Below, one piece after another: positions 37,821 to 47,591 of a stretch of 64,000 nucleotides of DNA; positions within the stretch are counted from its first letter, which is position 1, and the number at the start of each line of letters is the position of its first letter. A model generated the notes under the pieces. The model did not search any database. It had not been told where the DNA came from and saw only the letters and a list, made by a program, of their open reading frames with translations. The position numbers and the translations under genes were made by a program. This DNA is from JAGVPT01 sp963827085 (lineage in GTDB: Bacteria > Bacteroidota > Ignavibacteria > UBA10030 > UBA8401): positions 372,001 to 436,000 of the forward strand of contig CAWGZY010000002.1 in the NCBI GenBank assembly GCA_963827085.1, given 5' to 3'.

Positions 37821-38048
37821 TCGTTCCCAATCTCTGATTGGGAACGCAATCCATGGAAGTTTAGCTTCAGAGCAAGGACGTTCCCAAGCGGAGCTTGGGA
37901 ACGAGAGGCGACAGCCTCTCCCATGGCAGCGGGAGAGGTTGGGGCGATATAATTCATTTACTACTTTTCACTATCAATCTGTACACGGATCTCTTGTGAA
38001 TAAATTGTGGCATCTCGTAGTACGTTCCCAAACGGAGTTTGGGAACGA
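37821..38048. repeat. Three CGTTCCCAA hairpins (REP-like cluster)
   Basis: Three perfect 11-base stems. CGTTCCCAATC/GATTGGGAACG lies at 37822-37846, CGTTCCCAAGC/GCTTGGGAACG at 37879-37903 and CGTTCCCAAAC/GTTTGGGAACG at 38024-38048. They lie between the GH172 gene and the phosphatase gene. The same family occurs at 54950, 55032, 55699, 55780 and 58672. Confidence 0.85.
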
Positions 38049-38130
38049 GAAGGTACTGTTACATTCAGCCTGCTTAATCTCGTTCGAATCTCTGATGGGA
38101 ATGCATTGTGCAGAAGCTCCGGTTTAATAC

Positions 38131-38755
38131 CCGCGCGTTCTCAAATTACACGAGCCCAAATAACCAATTAGTGTAGAGTTATTCAACGATTGGCAAATGC
38201 CGATGGGTTCCTGACACGACATTTGCAACTTCTCAACAGTTTTTGCACAAACAGCGGCACTTGCGCAGAAGAAATCTTGTTCAACAGGTATGAATCCTTG
38301 ACTATAGCATCTGGAAAGAGTATTTTTAATTTGAGTATTGTTGAAGATTGCGGCAGCGTCATTGCCCCAATCTGCTCCCCCTTTCTGTAGGAATATGCCT
38401 TTACATCTAGTACAAAACCGTAGATAGACTGCGGAGCATTCTCCGCATCTTCATTTTTTTATCGGAATCGATCCAACGCTGGGGACAGAGAGTACAACCC
38501 GGCTGGTTCTTCTATATTCGTCATCGATGGTGGATGATAATAAGTCTGCAACTTGCAGTCCCCGATAAGTCCAAAGGCACAATGTGCTGCTTTGGAAACC
38601 CCATTGTAGGAACTTTTTTTGATTTTTAAATATCGATCGGAACATTATCCGAAGGTACTTACTAATCGCCAAGAGTGCACTTTTCTGTACTAAAATATAG
38701 TCATTACCGAATTGCATAACGCACGAATGCAGTCGTTATCACGAGAGAATAATGA
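38131..38755. other. Long intergenic region before the phosphatase
   Basis: About 620 bases. I see no RNA gene and no ORF with coding character; the small ORFs are AT-rich and lack ribosome-binding sites. It must contain the promoter for the phosphatase gene. Confidence 0.5.
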
Positions 38756-40054
38756 ATGGCTGAAAAACTTATAGCATCTCAATCAGCGGAGGCGCTTCAA
38801 GACGAGGTGCGGAGACTTCGCCGCGCGGTTGAAGAGCTGTCGATTCTTAACGACATCGCGCGCGCCATCAGCGCATCGTTGAACGCGGAAGAAATTATGC
38901 AGACGCTGATCCGGAAATCACTGCGCGCGGTGAATGCGGAACAGGGCGTCATCACGCTCGTGGAAGACGAACAGAAGTCGATGAAGACGCTGATCCGCAC
39001 GATGGTTTCTTCCGCGGGGGCGCCGGCATTCCATATGCACCAGGCGTTAATCGGCTGGATGCATCTGAACAAAAAACCGCTGAGCGTCGACGATCCGGCG
39101 AACGATGCGAGGTTCCGCGGCGTACAGTGGGACGATAATATCAAAACGCTTTTATGCGTTCCGCTGATCGTTAAATCCGAGCTTCGCGGCGTTCTGACTG
39201 TCTATAATAAGAAGGACGGCCAACCGTTCGGCACTGACGACCAGCGCCTTCTCGCGATCATCGCGGCCCAATCGGCGCAGGTCGTTGAAAATGCCCGCTT
39301 GATCGAGGAAGAAAAACTGTACATCAAGATGCAGCAGGAAGTCGGACTGGCGGCAAAAATCCAAAGAGATCTATTGCCGCGGAGCAACCCGGGCCTCCAG
39401 GGGTACGATATCTTTGCGCGGTCGATTGCCGCGCAATCCATCGGCGGCGACTATTTCGACTTCATCCCAAAGAGCGACGGACGAACGGCGTTGTGCTTGG
39501 GCGATGTCTCGGGAAAAGGGCTTCCGGCATCGCTGCTCATGGCAAACCTTCAGGCGACGCTTCGCGGTCAGACATTGGTCTCGCAGGTCCCGTCGGAATG
39601 TCTTCTCCGGTCCAACAAGCTCCTCTTTGAAAGCACCAGTCCCGAAAAATTCGCGACGCTCTTTTACGGCATCCTCGACATTCAGCAGAACAAAATCCAT
39701 TACTCGAATGCGGGGCACGACTGGCCGTTCCTGATCGGAAGCGACAATTCGATTCGGCGTCTAAAAACCGGCGGTCTCATGATCGGGCTTATCGAGAAAG
39801 CGGAATATGAAGATGAAAGGATCGCTCTGAACATCGGCGACCTCCTGGTTGTTCAATCGGACGGCGTGAGCGAGGCGATGAACAGCGAACTGGAACAATT
39901 CGGGGAAGAGCGTCTGCAAGCGCTGCTTCTCGAACAGAAGAACCGGACGGCCGAAGAAATTGCCGATGCGGTGGTAAAGGAAGTCCGGAAACATGCCGGC
40001 GCTCATCCTCAATCCGACGATATCACCATCATGGTCATCAAACGGATGTTGTAA
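38756..40054 (+). CDS. GAF-domain PP2C (SpoIIE/RsbU-type) serine phosphatase
   Basis: 432 residues. A coiled-coil (about 10-35) precedes a GAF sensor domain (about 40-185) with KTLLCVPLIVKSELRGVLTVYNKK. A second coiled-coil precedes the PP2C phosphatase (about 215-432), whose metal-binding acids are visible in SIGGDYFDFIP, LGDVSGKGLPASLLMA, VQSDGVSEA and SDDITIMVI. Such proteins dephosphorylate anti-anti-sigma factors or other signalling partners. Its closeness to three Ser/Thr kinases is notable, but no partner anti-sigma gene is nearby. Confidence 0.93.
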   Translation: MAEKLIASQSAEALQDEVRRLRRAVEELSILNDIARAISASLNAEEIMQTLIRKSLRAVNAEQGVITLVEDEQKSMKTLIRTMVSSAGAPAFHMHQALIGWMHLNKKPLSVDDPANDARFRGVQWDDNIKTLLCVPLIVKSELRGVLTVYNKKDGQPFGTDDQRLLAIIAAQSAQVVENARLIEEEKLYIKMQQEVGLAAKIQRDLLPRSNPGLQGYDIFARSIAAQSIGGDYFDFIPKSDGRTALCLGDVSGKGLPASLLMANLQATLRGQTLVSQVPSECLLRSNKLLFESTSPEKFATLFYGILDIQQNKIHYSNAGHDWPFLIGSDNSIRRLKTGGLMIGLIEKAEYEDERIALNIGDLLVVQSDGVSEAMNSELEQFGEERLQALLLEQKNRTAEEIADAVVKEVRKHAGAHPQSDDITIMVIKRML

Positions 40055-40095
40055 AAATTTTTATCGCGCAAATCCCGAAGATACTGTATTAAAAG

Positions 40096-41100
40096 TCAAG
40101 AGTTAAGGAGCAAATAATTAGGTTGAAAAGGTTTATCAGATTTACAGATGGCAAAGCACAAAATGAGAAGTTTTCGAGCAACAGCAACCAACGCAACTTT
40201 CTTAGTTTTGCCGTTGGTAACGAGACGATCAAAAAATCTTTTCATTATTGGATTGAACCGAAGAGCGCTGACGGCAGCCATATAAAATGCTTTCCGTATT
40301 CTTGGGTTACCAATTTTAGAGATCCGGGAGCGTTTATAGACGCTCTTTCCCGACGTATAGGGAGCGGGTGCAATTCCAGCAAAGGCTGTCAGTTGTCGAG
40401 ATGAATGAAATGATTCTAATGCTTGTGTTTCGGTCAACAAGATACCCGCGGTAACAAAACCGATGCTGGGAATTGATTGTAAGAGTTCCAGCATGTGTTT
40501 CCAGCGTTCATCAGTATTGATCATGTTCTTAAAGTTTGTTTCAAGCTCTTTGATTTGTTGTTCCAGAAATGTAATTGTCTTTTTCGAAACAACGATAGCA
40601 CGTTGCGGTGGGATACCGGAGCGCTCATAACTGTGCAAACGATTACGTTCCTGAGTAAGCATGCCAAGATACGCATCTCGTTGTCGCATCAATACTTGGA
40701 GTTCTTCACTGAAGGCTGATGGCGGCTCCCACGTGCGTGGATGCATCGTCGCTCCAAAACGAGCGATAAGATGTGCATCGAGTTCGTCGGTTTTACCTCG
40801 CTGCAACACTGATTGTGCATAGTATTTTACCTGTGCCGGGTTTGCGACACTCATGATGAAGTGATGATGGCGAAAGAACAATGCTAAGGCTTCCCAATAC
40901 ACACCGGTGGCTTCAACAACCACCATTGTTTCGGAAGGAACTACACCAAGTGAGTGTAGCCATTGAGCGCAGGCAGAAAATCCTGATGATGTATTGGCAA
41001 ATGTCGTTGCTTCGCCCTTATGTTTTGGTGTCGGTTCGTTTGTAACAACGCTCCCGACAAATGTTTCACTGGCGATATCGATACCGAGAATGTGTTTCAT
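40096..41100 (-). CDS. IS110-family transposase (DEDD recombinase)
   Basis: 334 residues from the ATG at 41098-41100; an upstream in-frame start would add 11 residues and is unlikely. The N-terminal RuvC-like DEDD domain shows D8 (GIDIAS), E63 (VVVEATGVY), D105 and D108 (KTDELDAHLIARF). The C-terminal Transposase_20 domain has LLQSIPSIGFVTAGILLTE and LTAFAGIAPAPYTSGKS, which includes the catalytic serine region. The protein is full length with no frameshift, so the element may be active. IS110 enzymes use a bridge RNA encoded in the element's non-coding end. Confidence 0.95.
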   Translation of the reverse strand: MKHILGIDIASETFVGSVVTNEPTPKHKGEATTFANTSSGFSACAQWLHSLGVVPSETMVVVEATGVYWEALALFFRHHHFIMSVANPAQVKYYAQSVLQRGKTDELDAHLIARFGATMHPRTWEPPSAFSEELQVLMRQRDAYLGMLTQERNRLHSYERSGIPPQRAIVVSKKTITFLEQQIKELETNFKNMINTDERWKHMLELLQSIPSIGFVTAGILLTETQALESFHSSRQLTAFAGIAPAPYTSGKSVYKRSRISKIGNPRIRKAFYMAAVSALRFNPIMKRFFDRLVTNGKTKKVALVAVARKLLILCFAICKSDKPFQPNYLLLNS

Positions 41101-41227
41101 AGCGTGAGTCCTTCTTAGTTGCAATGCAACCATTTTCGTTTACATTGACTCTTGTGAATGCAGACTTAACGTCTTATGATACTGTTCGATGTTGACGAAA
41201 AATTCTGAAACCGGCCTTATCTTCGGG
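41101..41227 (-). ncRNA. Candidate bridge RNA region of the IS110 element
   Basis: Non-coding DNA directly upstream of the transposase, where IS110-group elements encode the bridge RNA that pairs with donor and target DNA. It contains GTTGCAATGCAAC (41119-41131), a short palindrome near the transposase start. If the outer end lies beyond 41227, the RNA may extend to about 41300 (another small GACA...TGTC hairpin lies there). Assignment rests on position, not on a recognised fold. Confidence 0.35.
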
Positions 41228-41312
41228 ACGACATTTATTTGTCTAGGGATGACTCAGGCTTCTTGGCTTCAGACGGTTGTTCTATAAACTAAATAACTAT
41301 TTCGAATATACA

Positions 41313-41406
41313 AGGGATGGCTTCGCCAGACGCTAAGTCGCAGAGACATTGTTCTATATTTTTGCGTCTTCGCGTCTTTGCGAGAGATATTCTTGAGGCC
41401 TTTCAA
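41313..41406. repeat. Dispersed repeat GGATGGCTTCGCCAGACGC / CTTTGCGAGAGATATTC
   Basis: Contains GATGGCTTCGCCAGACGCTA and TCTTCGCGTCTTTGCGAGAG, the latter related to the 13401, 32560 and 42190 copies. It ends 25 bases before the following gene's start and produces a false 38-residue N-terminal extension. Confidence 0.6.
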
Positions 41407-41430
41407 TTCACCAAACTTTGCGAGGTGCCG

Positions 41431-42177
41431 ATGTTCCTGAGAATGGTTACTCATGTAATACGGGCTGAAGAGTCGGAGACGTGGGCCGAAGTATATACAC
41501 AATCTGTGTTGTCAGCTCTCCGGTCAACCGAGGGATGCGTCTTCGCATCCCTTCTTCAAAATACCGGCAATGCACAGGAGTGCGTTTCTCTGACACTCTG
41601 GAAATCTCAAAAGGTATCGACCGACTATGAAGAGAGCGGGCTCTATACGCGTTTAGTTGACATACTCCGGCCTTTTTTTGCAGAATCGACCGAATGGAAA
41701 CTGGAACTCTCAAAGGATCTTTCTCTCGAATACACTCCTATCCTCGTTGAACCAACTGTAGAACGCTTCGACGATTCCGTGGCCGGCTCGGAAAACATCA
41801 GCAGACTAAAAGCAAAACCGTTTGCTGTTCAGATACTAACGCTCACAGTCCAAGAGGATCAAATCCACAACTTTGAAGCCATTTTCTCATCCGATATTCA
41901 TCCGAAGTATAAGGTTCATAAAGGATTTATCGACCTCATTCTTGTCCGTGAACATCACAAATTCCACATTATTTCATTTTGGGATGAAACCGTCGATATC
42001 GAATCGTCGTCCGGAATTCACTCCATCAGCGCATTGCTGGATTCGATATACAAGATTTTACCCTCTTTTGTCCGATGGCGGGTTTCTCACGACAGCACCG
42101 TCCATACGTCCGCTTCCAGTGAGGACCTGCGGGCAACAGTGTATCGTTGCCTCACGGCCGAATGGTTTTCGCATTGA
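41431..42177 (+). CDS. Protein with two antibiotic-biosynthesis-monooxygenase-like (dimeric alpha/beta barrel) domains
   Basis: 248 residues from the ATG at 41431, preceded by GAGGTG. The first half (MFLRMVTHVIRAEESETWAEVYTQSV ... CVSLTLWKS) and second half (FAVQILTLTVQEDQIHNFEAIF ... FHIISFWDE) both read as ABM-type ferredoxin-like domains with the W/FxSxx/DE ending. The tandem could form an internal pseudo-dimer. Function is unknown: the family includes monooxygenases, haem-degrading enzymes and stress proteins. Next on the same strand is the frameshifted kinase. Confidence 0.7.
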   Translation: MFLRMVTHVIRAEESETWAEVYTQSVLSALRSTEGCVFASLLQNTGNAQECVSLTLWKSQKVSTDYEESGLYTRLVDILRPFFAESTEWKLELSKDLSLEYTPILVEPTVERFDDSVAGSENISRLKAKPFAVQILTLTVQEDQIHNFEAIFSSDIHPKYKVHKGFIDLILVREHHKFHIISFWDETVDIESSSGIHSISALLDSIYKILPSFVRWRVSHDSTVHTSASSEDLRATVYRCLTAEWFSH

Positions 42178-42189
42178 CAAAGCAGCCTA

Positions 42190-42302
42190 TGTCTCACGCA
42201 AAGTCGCCAAGGCGCAAAAATGTAACGCAAATACCATACGCGTCTTTTCCCGGTAAGGGATGGCTTTGCCAGCGTCTTAGCGCGAGAGACTTTTCAGGCG
42301 TT
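42190..42302. repeat. Dispersed repeat with inverted arms before the first kinase
   Basis: CTCACGCAAAGTCGCCAAGG at the left and CCAGCGTCTTAGCGCGAGAG at the right, with GGGATGGCTTTGCCAG between. Same family as at 13401 and 41313. It ends 18 bases before the kinase start. Confidence 0.6.
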
Positions 42303-42319
42303 TAAAATACAAAACTTCA

Positions 42320-45011
42320 ATGGAGAGCATCGTGATCGGCAAAACAATTCTTCAGTATGAAATTGTTGAGCAGTTGGGCGAAGGGGGGATGGGCATTGTC
42401 TACAAAGCCAAAGACACCAAACTCGACCGGTCTCGTAGCGCTCAAATTCCTTCCGGCGCAAATCTCGCAATCGGAACAGGAAAAATCCAGATTCATCCAG
42501 GAGGCGAAATCGGCGTCGGCATTAAATCATCCCAATGTCTGTACTATCTATGGTATAGATGAATTCGACGGCCAACAATTTATTGAGATGGAATTTGTTG
42601 ACGGCAGCACACTTCGCGACACGATTGCCGCTGGTGCCGGCGGAAAAGCTTCGCCGCTCGCCATCAAGCAGGTCGTCGAGTTCGGGATACAGATCGGTGA
42701 AGCATTGCAGGAAGCGCACAGCAAAGGGATCATCCACCGCGATATCAAGTCCGAAAATATCATGGTCAACTCCAAGAACCAGGTCAAAGTAATGGATTTT
42801 GGTTTGGCGAAATTGAAAGGTTCGTTGAAGCTGACCAAAACATCGAGTACCATCGGTACTCTGGCATATATGTCTCCGGAACAGATCCAGGGAATTGAAG
42901 CCGATATCCGTTCCGATATTTTTTCCTTCGGCGTCGTGCTGTTCGAAATGACAACAGGAAAGACGCCCTTCCGCGGCGAGCATGAAGCGGCGATGATGTA
43001 CTCTATCGTGAATGAAGAGCCGGAAGACGCTTCCAAATACCGCGACGATATCCCCGCGGAATTGCTCCACATCCTGAAAAAATCGCTCGAGAAAGATCCG
43101 GAAGACCGGTACCAATCGATGTCCGAGATCATCGTCGATCTTCGCCGATTAAAAAAAGGATCGACCAGAATTGTCCGGACGCAGGCGTTCCATCCCCCCG
43201 AAGAGCTGAGGCCGCGATCCCCCGCGGCAGCGCCGCTAACACCAACGAACAGATTCCTTTCAAAACAGACTTTGATCGGAATGGGCATCGCGGCGCTGGT
43301 GATCATTGCAGGATTCATTTTCAAGGACGCCATTTTTTCGAGATTCACGGCAAGGAATGACAAGAAAATAGTTGTTGTTCTCCCGTTCGAAAATCTCGGT
43401 CCCGCCGACAAGGACTATTTTGTAGACGGGATGACAGACGAGGTGACGAGCAGGTTATCTGGAATCTCCGGCTTAAGCGTTATTGCACGATCAAGCGCAA
43501 CTCAGTACAGGAAAACAACTAAGACGTTCAAACAGATCGGCGAAGAGTTGGGAGTAAACTATATTTTGCAAGGAACTGTCCGCTGGGAAAATATCGGCGG
43601 CGAAACGCACGTGCGCGTCAATCCGACGCTCATTAAAGTTGAAGACGGCACGCAGGCATGGTCGGAGTCGATGGAATCGGTGCTGTCGAGTGCTTTCAAG
43701 CTGCAATCCGACATTGCCAGCAGGGTTGCCGGAGCGATGGACGTTGCGCTGGCGAAAACCGAAAAGGCATCTTTAGAAACCTCGCTCACTGAAAACTCAG
43801 AAGCGTATGACTACTACCTTCAGGCAATCCAGTACTCGGAACGGACAGTCTCGAAATCAGATTTTGAGATCGCCGTCCAGTTATTCGAGCGGGCGATCCG
43901 TTACGATCCATCGTTTGCAGCGGCCTACGCCAAACTCTCGTATGTACACTCGAACATGTATTGGTTCTTTTATGACCATACGGAAAGCCGAATTGAGAAG
44001 TCCCGCCAGGCTGCTGAAAAAGCTGTCGCACTGTCCCCGGATCTCTCGGAAGCGCATGAGGCAATGGGTTGGTATTACTATCATGCCAAGCTCGATTACA
44101 AAAGCGCATTGGATGAATTCTCCCTTGCCCTAAAGTACAGGCCGAGCAATTCAAATGTCCATTATGGTATCGCTGCGGTCTTGCGGCGCCAGGGGGATAT
44201 GCTCGGGTCTGTTGAGTCGTTCAAGAAATCGATTGCCGGCAACCCGCGAGCTTCAGACCTGGTGCGCCAGCTCGGAGAAACTCAGACATTGCTCCGCGAC
44301 TATGAAGAAGCCAATCGCAATTATGACAAGGCGATCGAACTTTCCCCGGATGTTACCGCGATCTATTGGGAAAAAGCCAAAAATATTCTTCTCTGGAAAG
44401 GCGACATCAGCGAAGCGCGTCAAGTCGTAGAAGAATGCCGCCGTCAAGGCAAGGACAGCGGTTCGGAATATTTTCTCGCCGACATGACCTTCGAAGTTGA
44501 ATTGCTGGCCGGTAATTATGAGGGGGCAAAGGCGGCACTTGATCATGAAAGCGCCGACGTCATCGTGAATGATCAATTTCAGTATTCTCCTTCATCGCTG
44601 CTTCGTGCGCAGCTCGAAACGATGCACGGCAATGCGGCCGCAGCCAGGAAATATTACGACAGCGCATGCGTCCAGCTGGAACGGGAGCAAAAAGCGCACC
44701 CGGCCGATGAACGCGTGTACAGCGCACTCGGTATAGCCTACGCAGGCCTGGGCCGAAAGGAAGATGCCGTTCGGGCGGGCAAACACGGCGTTGAGCTGCT
44801 TCCCATCGAAAAAGAAGCCTGGCGGGGTTCATACCGCCTTGCCGACCTTGCACGGATCTATGCAATGATTGGCGAGCAGGATATGGCTCTCGATGCGGTC
44901 GAACGGCTATTATCGATTCCGTGCGAAGTCTCTGCGACGTTCTTAAAGATTGACCCGAGATGGTCATCACTCAGAGAGAATAAAAGATTTCAATCATTGG
45001 TGAATAAATGA
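42320..45011 (+). pseudogene. Serine/threonine kinase with FlgO/TolB-like and TPR regions, frameshifted near its start
   Basis: The first 37 codons encode the Gly-rich loop (LGEGGMGIVYKAKD). An extra T at about 42431 then shifts the frame; in the next frame the protein continues as LVALKFLPAQISQSEQEKSRF through HRDIKSEN, DFG, APE-like SPEQ and the full kinase fold. One transmembrane helix (LIGMGIAALVIIAGFIF) follows. Next come a TolB/FlgO-like domain (VVVLPFENLGPADKDYFVDG) and about nine TPR-like repeats. Homologous genes downstream read CGGCTCGT at the matching point. The true start may be the GTG at 42332, after GGAGAG. Confidence 0.8.
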
Positions 45012-45046
45012 TGGTATGCAGAGCACTCTCGATTCAATTCTTATAT

Positions 45047-45168
45047 CGCTCCTACGGAGCTTTAAAGAAAAACGGGTTATTCAAACTAAAAATATTTCGT
45101 CCCTCCGGGACTAAAAATCTACGAACTTTACAGGAAATGCCGTCATTAGCAAAGCTCCGATAGGAGCG
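45047..45168. repeat. CGCTCCTACGGAGC inverted-repeat element
   Basis: CGCTCCTACGGAGCTTT (45047-45063) and AAAGCTCCGATAGGAGCG (45151-45168) are inverted ends, with CGTCCCTCCGGGAC between. A short dispersed-type element with no ORF. Confidence 0.6.
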
Positions 45169-45241
45169 CAATATTTGCAGCAAAGAGCTAATACTAGTGC
45201 CTTTTCTCAAAACAAATATTGTATTTTCCAATAATTCATTC

Positions 45242-45321
45242 ACCGCAAAGGACGCTAAGGTCGCAAAGAAGTTTTTGTCAAAATACTAAGAAATCCTCGC
45301 GTCCTTAGCGACCTTTGCGGT
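45242..45321. repeat. GCAAAGG/CCTTTGC inverted repeat
   Basis: ACCGCAAAGGACGCTAAGGT (45242-45261) is matched in reverse by CGTCCTTAGCGACCTTTGCGGT (ending 45321) with two differences. An approximately 80-base hairpin-forming repeat between the first and second kinase genes. Confidence 0.65.
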
Positions 45322-45457
45322 TACTATACAAGATGTATTATCGGAAACGGCACTAGCAATGAAACCCCGTTAGTGGCCACATACGAAAAGGTTCTCGCCT
45401 TTTCCGCAGCATCAGTAAATAACAATCTTTAGAAAATCATCAACGCAGGCAAAGAAT

Positions 45458-47587
45458 ATGATCGGTCAAACAATTTCTCATTACAAAATTATCGAAAAAT
45501 TGGGTGAAGGCGGGATGGGTGTCGTGTATAAAGCCCAGGATTTAAAACTCGATCGGATGGTCGCTATCAAATTCCTACCGGCACATCTCTCCGCTTCGCC
45601 CGACAGCAAGGCACGATTCCTCCAGGAAGCGAAAGCGACAGCTGCGCTCAATCATCCGAACATTCTCAACGTTTACGAGGTCGACGATCAGGAAGACGGA
45701 ATGTTCCTTGTGATGGAATATCTTGAAGGGATGACGCTGAAAAAGTATATGACGAATCTCAATTCCGGGACCGGTGTTCCCGTTCATCAGGCGATCGAGT
45801 GGGCATCCCAGATAGCGGAAGGGTTAAAAGCAGCACACGGCAAAAACATCGTCCATCGCGATATCAAGCCGGAGAATGTGATGCTGACGAACGATGGGAA
45901 GCTCAAGATCATGGATTTTGGCATCGCGAAGCTCAAAAGCAGCTCCGGGTTAACAAGAACCGGTACATCGCTCGGAACCTTGTCGTACATGGCACCGGAA
46001 CAGGCTCAAGGTGAAGCAGCCGACCAGCGCTCGGACATTTGGTCGCTCGGCGTTGTTCTGTATGAACTTCTGACCGCCGACCTTCCTTTTAAATCTGAGC
46101 ACGAGGCGGGACTTCTGTACTTGATCGTGAATGAAGATCCCCCCGTTCCGAGCCTGATGGACAGAAAGATTCCTCATCAGGTAGATGCTTTGATCAAGAA
46201 AATGCTGGCGAAGAACCGGGCGCAGCGCTATCAAAACATGGAGGAGGTTCTTCACTCTCTTCATGAGACCCAGCACATCATCGAAAGCGTGCCGTCTCAA
46301 CCGCAGGCGAAAGCGATTGCCGTCCTTCCGTTCGGGAATATCAGTCCGGACAAAGAAAGCGACTATTTCAGCGACGGCCTCACCGAAGAACTGATCATCA
46401 ACTTATCGAGGTTGAGGGATATTCGCGTTGTTCCGAGAACAACTTCAATGCAATACAAAGGAACAACGAAGGAAGTCAAGGCAATCGGCAGGGAACTCGG
46501 AACGCGATATATTCTTGCAGGGAGTGTAAGAAAGTTTCAGGATAACCTTCGGATTGCGGTTGAGCTTGTCGACGTCGAGGCCGACGCTCAGCTCTGGGCG
46601 GAGACGTACAAGGGGAAGCTCGAAGACGTCTTTGATATTCAAGAGAAGGTGTCGAAACAGATTGTCGATGCGTTAATGGTGAAGCTTACTCCCAAGGAAC
46701 AAGTAGTCCTCACGAAACGGCCGACGTTGAACGCTCAGGCTTTCGACTGTAACCTGAGGGCGCGCGATTCGCTGTACCGGTTCACGAAGAATGGCGTGCA
46801 GACCGCGATTGAACTTTTTCAGAAAGCTATCGAATACGACGCACGGTATGCCGATGCCTATGCCGGAATGAGCGAAGCATACGCACACCTCTACCAGCAA
46901 TTCGACAGGAACGAAGCGCACCTTGACAAAGCCTTGGAGGCGGGACTGAAAGCGTTGATGTACGACCCTTCGTTGTCCGAAGCATATTCCGCGCTCGGAC
47001 TGGTCTACCTGTACAAGAAGTCTCACGACGAGGCAGTCGAAGCGAGTCAAAAGGCTATCGAGCTCAATCCAAGCAATCATACCGCATATTGGATACTCGG
47101 GCGAACGTACGTTACAACAGACCGTATCCGTGAAGCAGCGGACCTTTTTCGAAAAGTCATTGACCTCAATCCGGATTTTTACGCTGCGTACGGCGACATT
47201 ATTCTTTGCTATACTCGTCTTCAGGAAAAAGAGAATGTCAGCAGATGGCTTGAAGCGTCGATGACGATGTTCCCGAGGTACCTCTCTCTCCATCCCGACG
47301 ATGCCCGTGGCCACATCTTTTTTGCCGTTGCATTGGTAAGGAGCGGACGCATTGAGGAGGCGAAAGTCAAAGCAGCGCGGGCGATAGAACTAAGCCCGAA
47401 CGATCCCTTGATGTTCTACAATGCCGCCTGTTTCTACGCCACCATCGGAGACAAGCCCGCGGCAATTCAGACGTTAAAAAGAGCACTCTCATCGGGCTAT
47501 GGATTTCACGAGTGGACCAAGCGCGACCCCGACCTCGACAGTATCCGGAATGAACCGGAGTATATTGAAATGATGAAGGGGAAATGA
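45458..47587 (+). CDS. Serine/threonine kinase with FlgO/TolB-like domain and TPRs
   Basis: 709 residues. The Hanks-type kinase domain (about 9-275) has LGEGGMGVVYKAQD, the catalytic D135 in HRDIKPEN, D153 in DFGIAK and APEQ. No transmembrane helix is visible. Residues about 285-420 are a TolB/FlgO-like domain (KAIAVLPFGNISPDKESDYFSDG), and the rest is TPR repeats (AIELFQKAIEYDARYADAYAG and others). It likely phosphorylates partner proteins held by its TPRs. It is complete, in contrast to the upstream paralogue, and is followed after 4 bases by the mini-ORF array. Confidence 0.92.
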   Translation: MIGQTISHYKIIEKLGEGGMGVVYKAQDLKLDRMVAIKFLPAHLSASPDSKARFLQEAKATAALNHPNILNVYEVDDQEDGMFLVMEYLEGMTLKKYMTNLNSGTGVPVHQAIEWASQIAEGLKAAHGKNIVHRDIKPENVMLTNDGKLKIMDFGIAKLKSSSGLTRTGTSLGTLSYMAPEQAQGEAADQRSDIWSLGVVLYELLTADLPFKSEHEAGLLYLIVNEDPPVPSLMDRKIPHQVDALIKKMLAKNRAQRYQNMEEVLHSLHETQHIIESVPSQPQAKAIAVLPFGNISPDKESDYFSDGLTEELIINLSRLRDIRVVPRTTSMQYKGTTKEVKAIGRELGTRYILAGSVRKFQDNLRIAVELVDVEADAQLWAETYKGKLEDVFDIQEKVSKQIVDALMVKLTPKEQVVLTKRPTLNAQAFDCNLRARDSLYRFTKNGVQTAIELFQKAIEYDARYADAYAGMSEAYAHLYQQFDRNEAHLDKALEAGLKALMYDPSLSEAYSALGLVYLYKKSHDEAVEASQKAIELNPSNHTAYWILGRTYVTTDRIREAADLFRKVIDLNPDFYAAYGDIILCYTRLQEKENVSRWLEASMTMFPRYLSLHPDDARGHIFFAVALVRSGRIEEAKVKAARAIELSPNDPLMFYNAACFYATIGDKPAAIQTLKRALSSGYGFHEWTKRDPDLDSIRNEPEYIEMMKGK

Positions 47588-47591
47588 TCCG

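Larger units (their letters stand above)
40074..41227. mobile_element. IS110-family insertion sequence (approximate limits)
   Basis: One IS110-type transposase gene with non-coding flanks. CCCGAAGATA at 40074-40083 is inverted as TATCTTCGGG at 41218-41227, a 10-base inverted repeat that may mark subterminal ends, as known for the IS1111 subgroup. IS110 proper lacks terminal repeats, so the ends could lie further out, up to about 41312, where a host repeat starts. The left inner limit is tight because the phosphatase gene ends at 40054. Confidence 0.55.

Noticed and set aside
38451..38717. 88-residue minus-strand ORF
   Set aside because: Composition looks like intergenic DNA and nothing supports translation.
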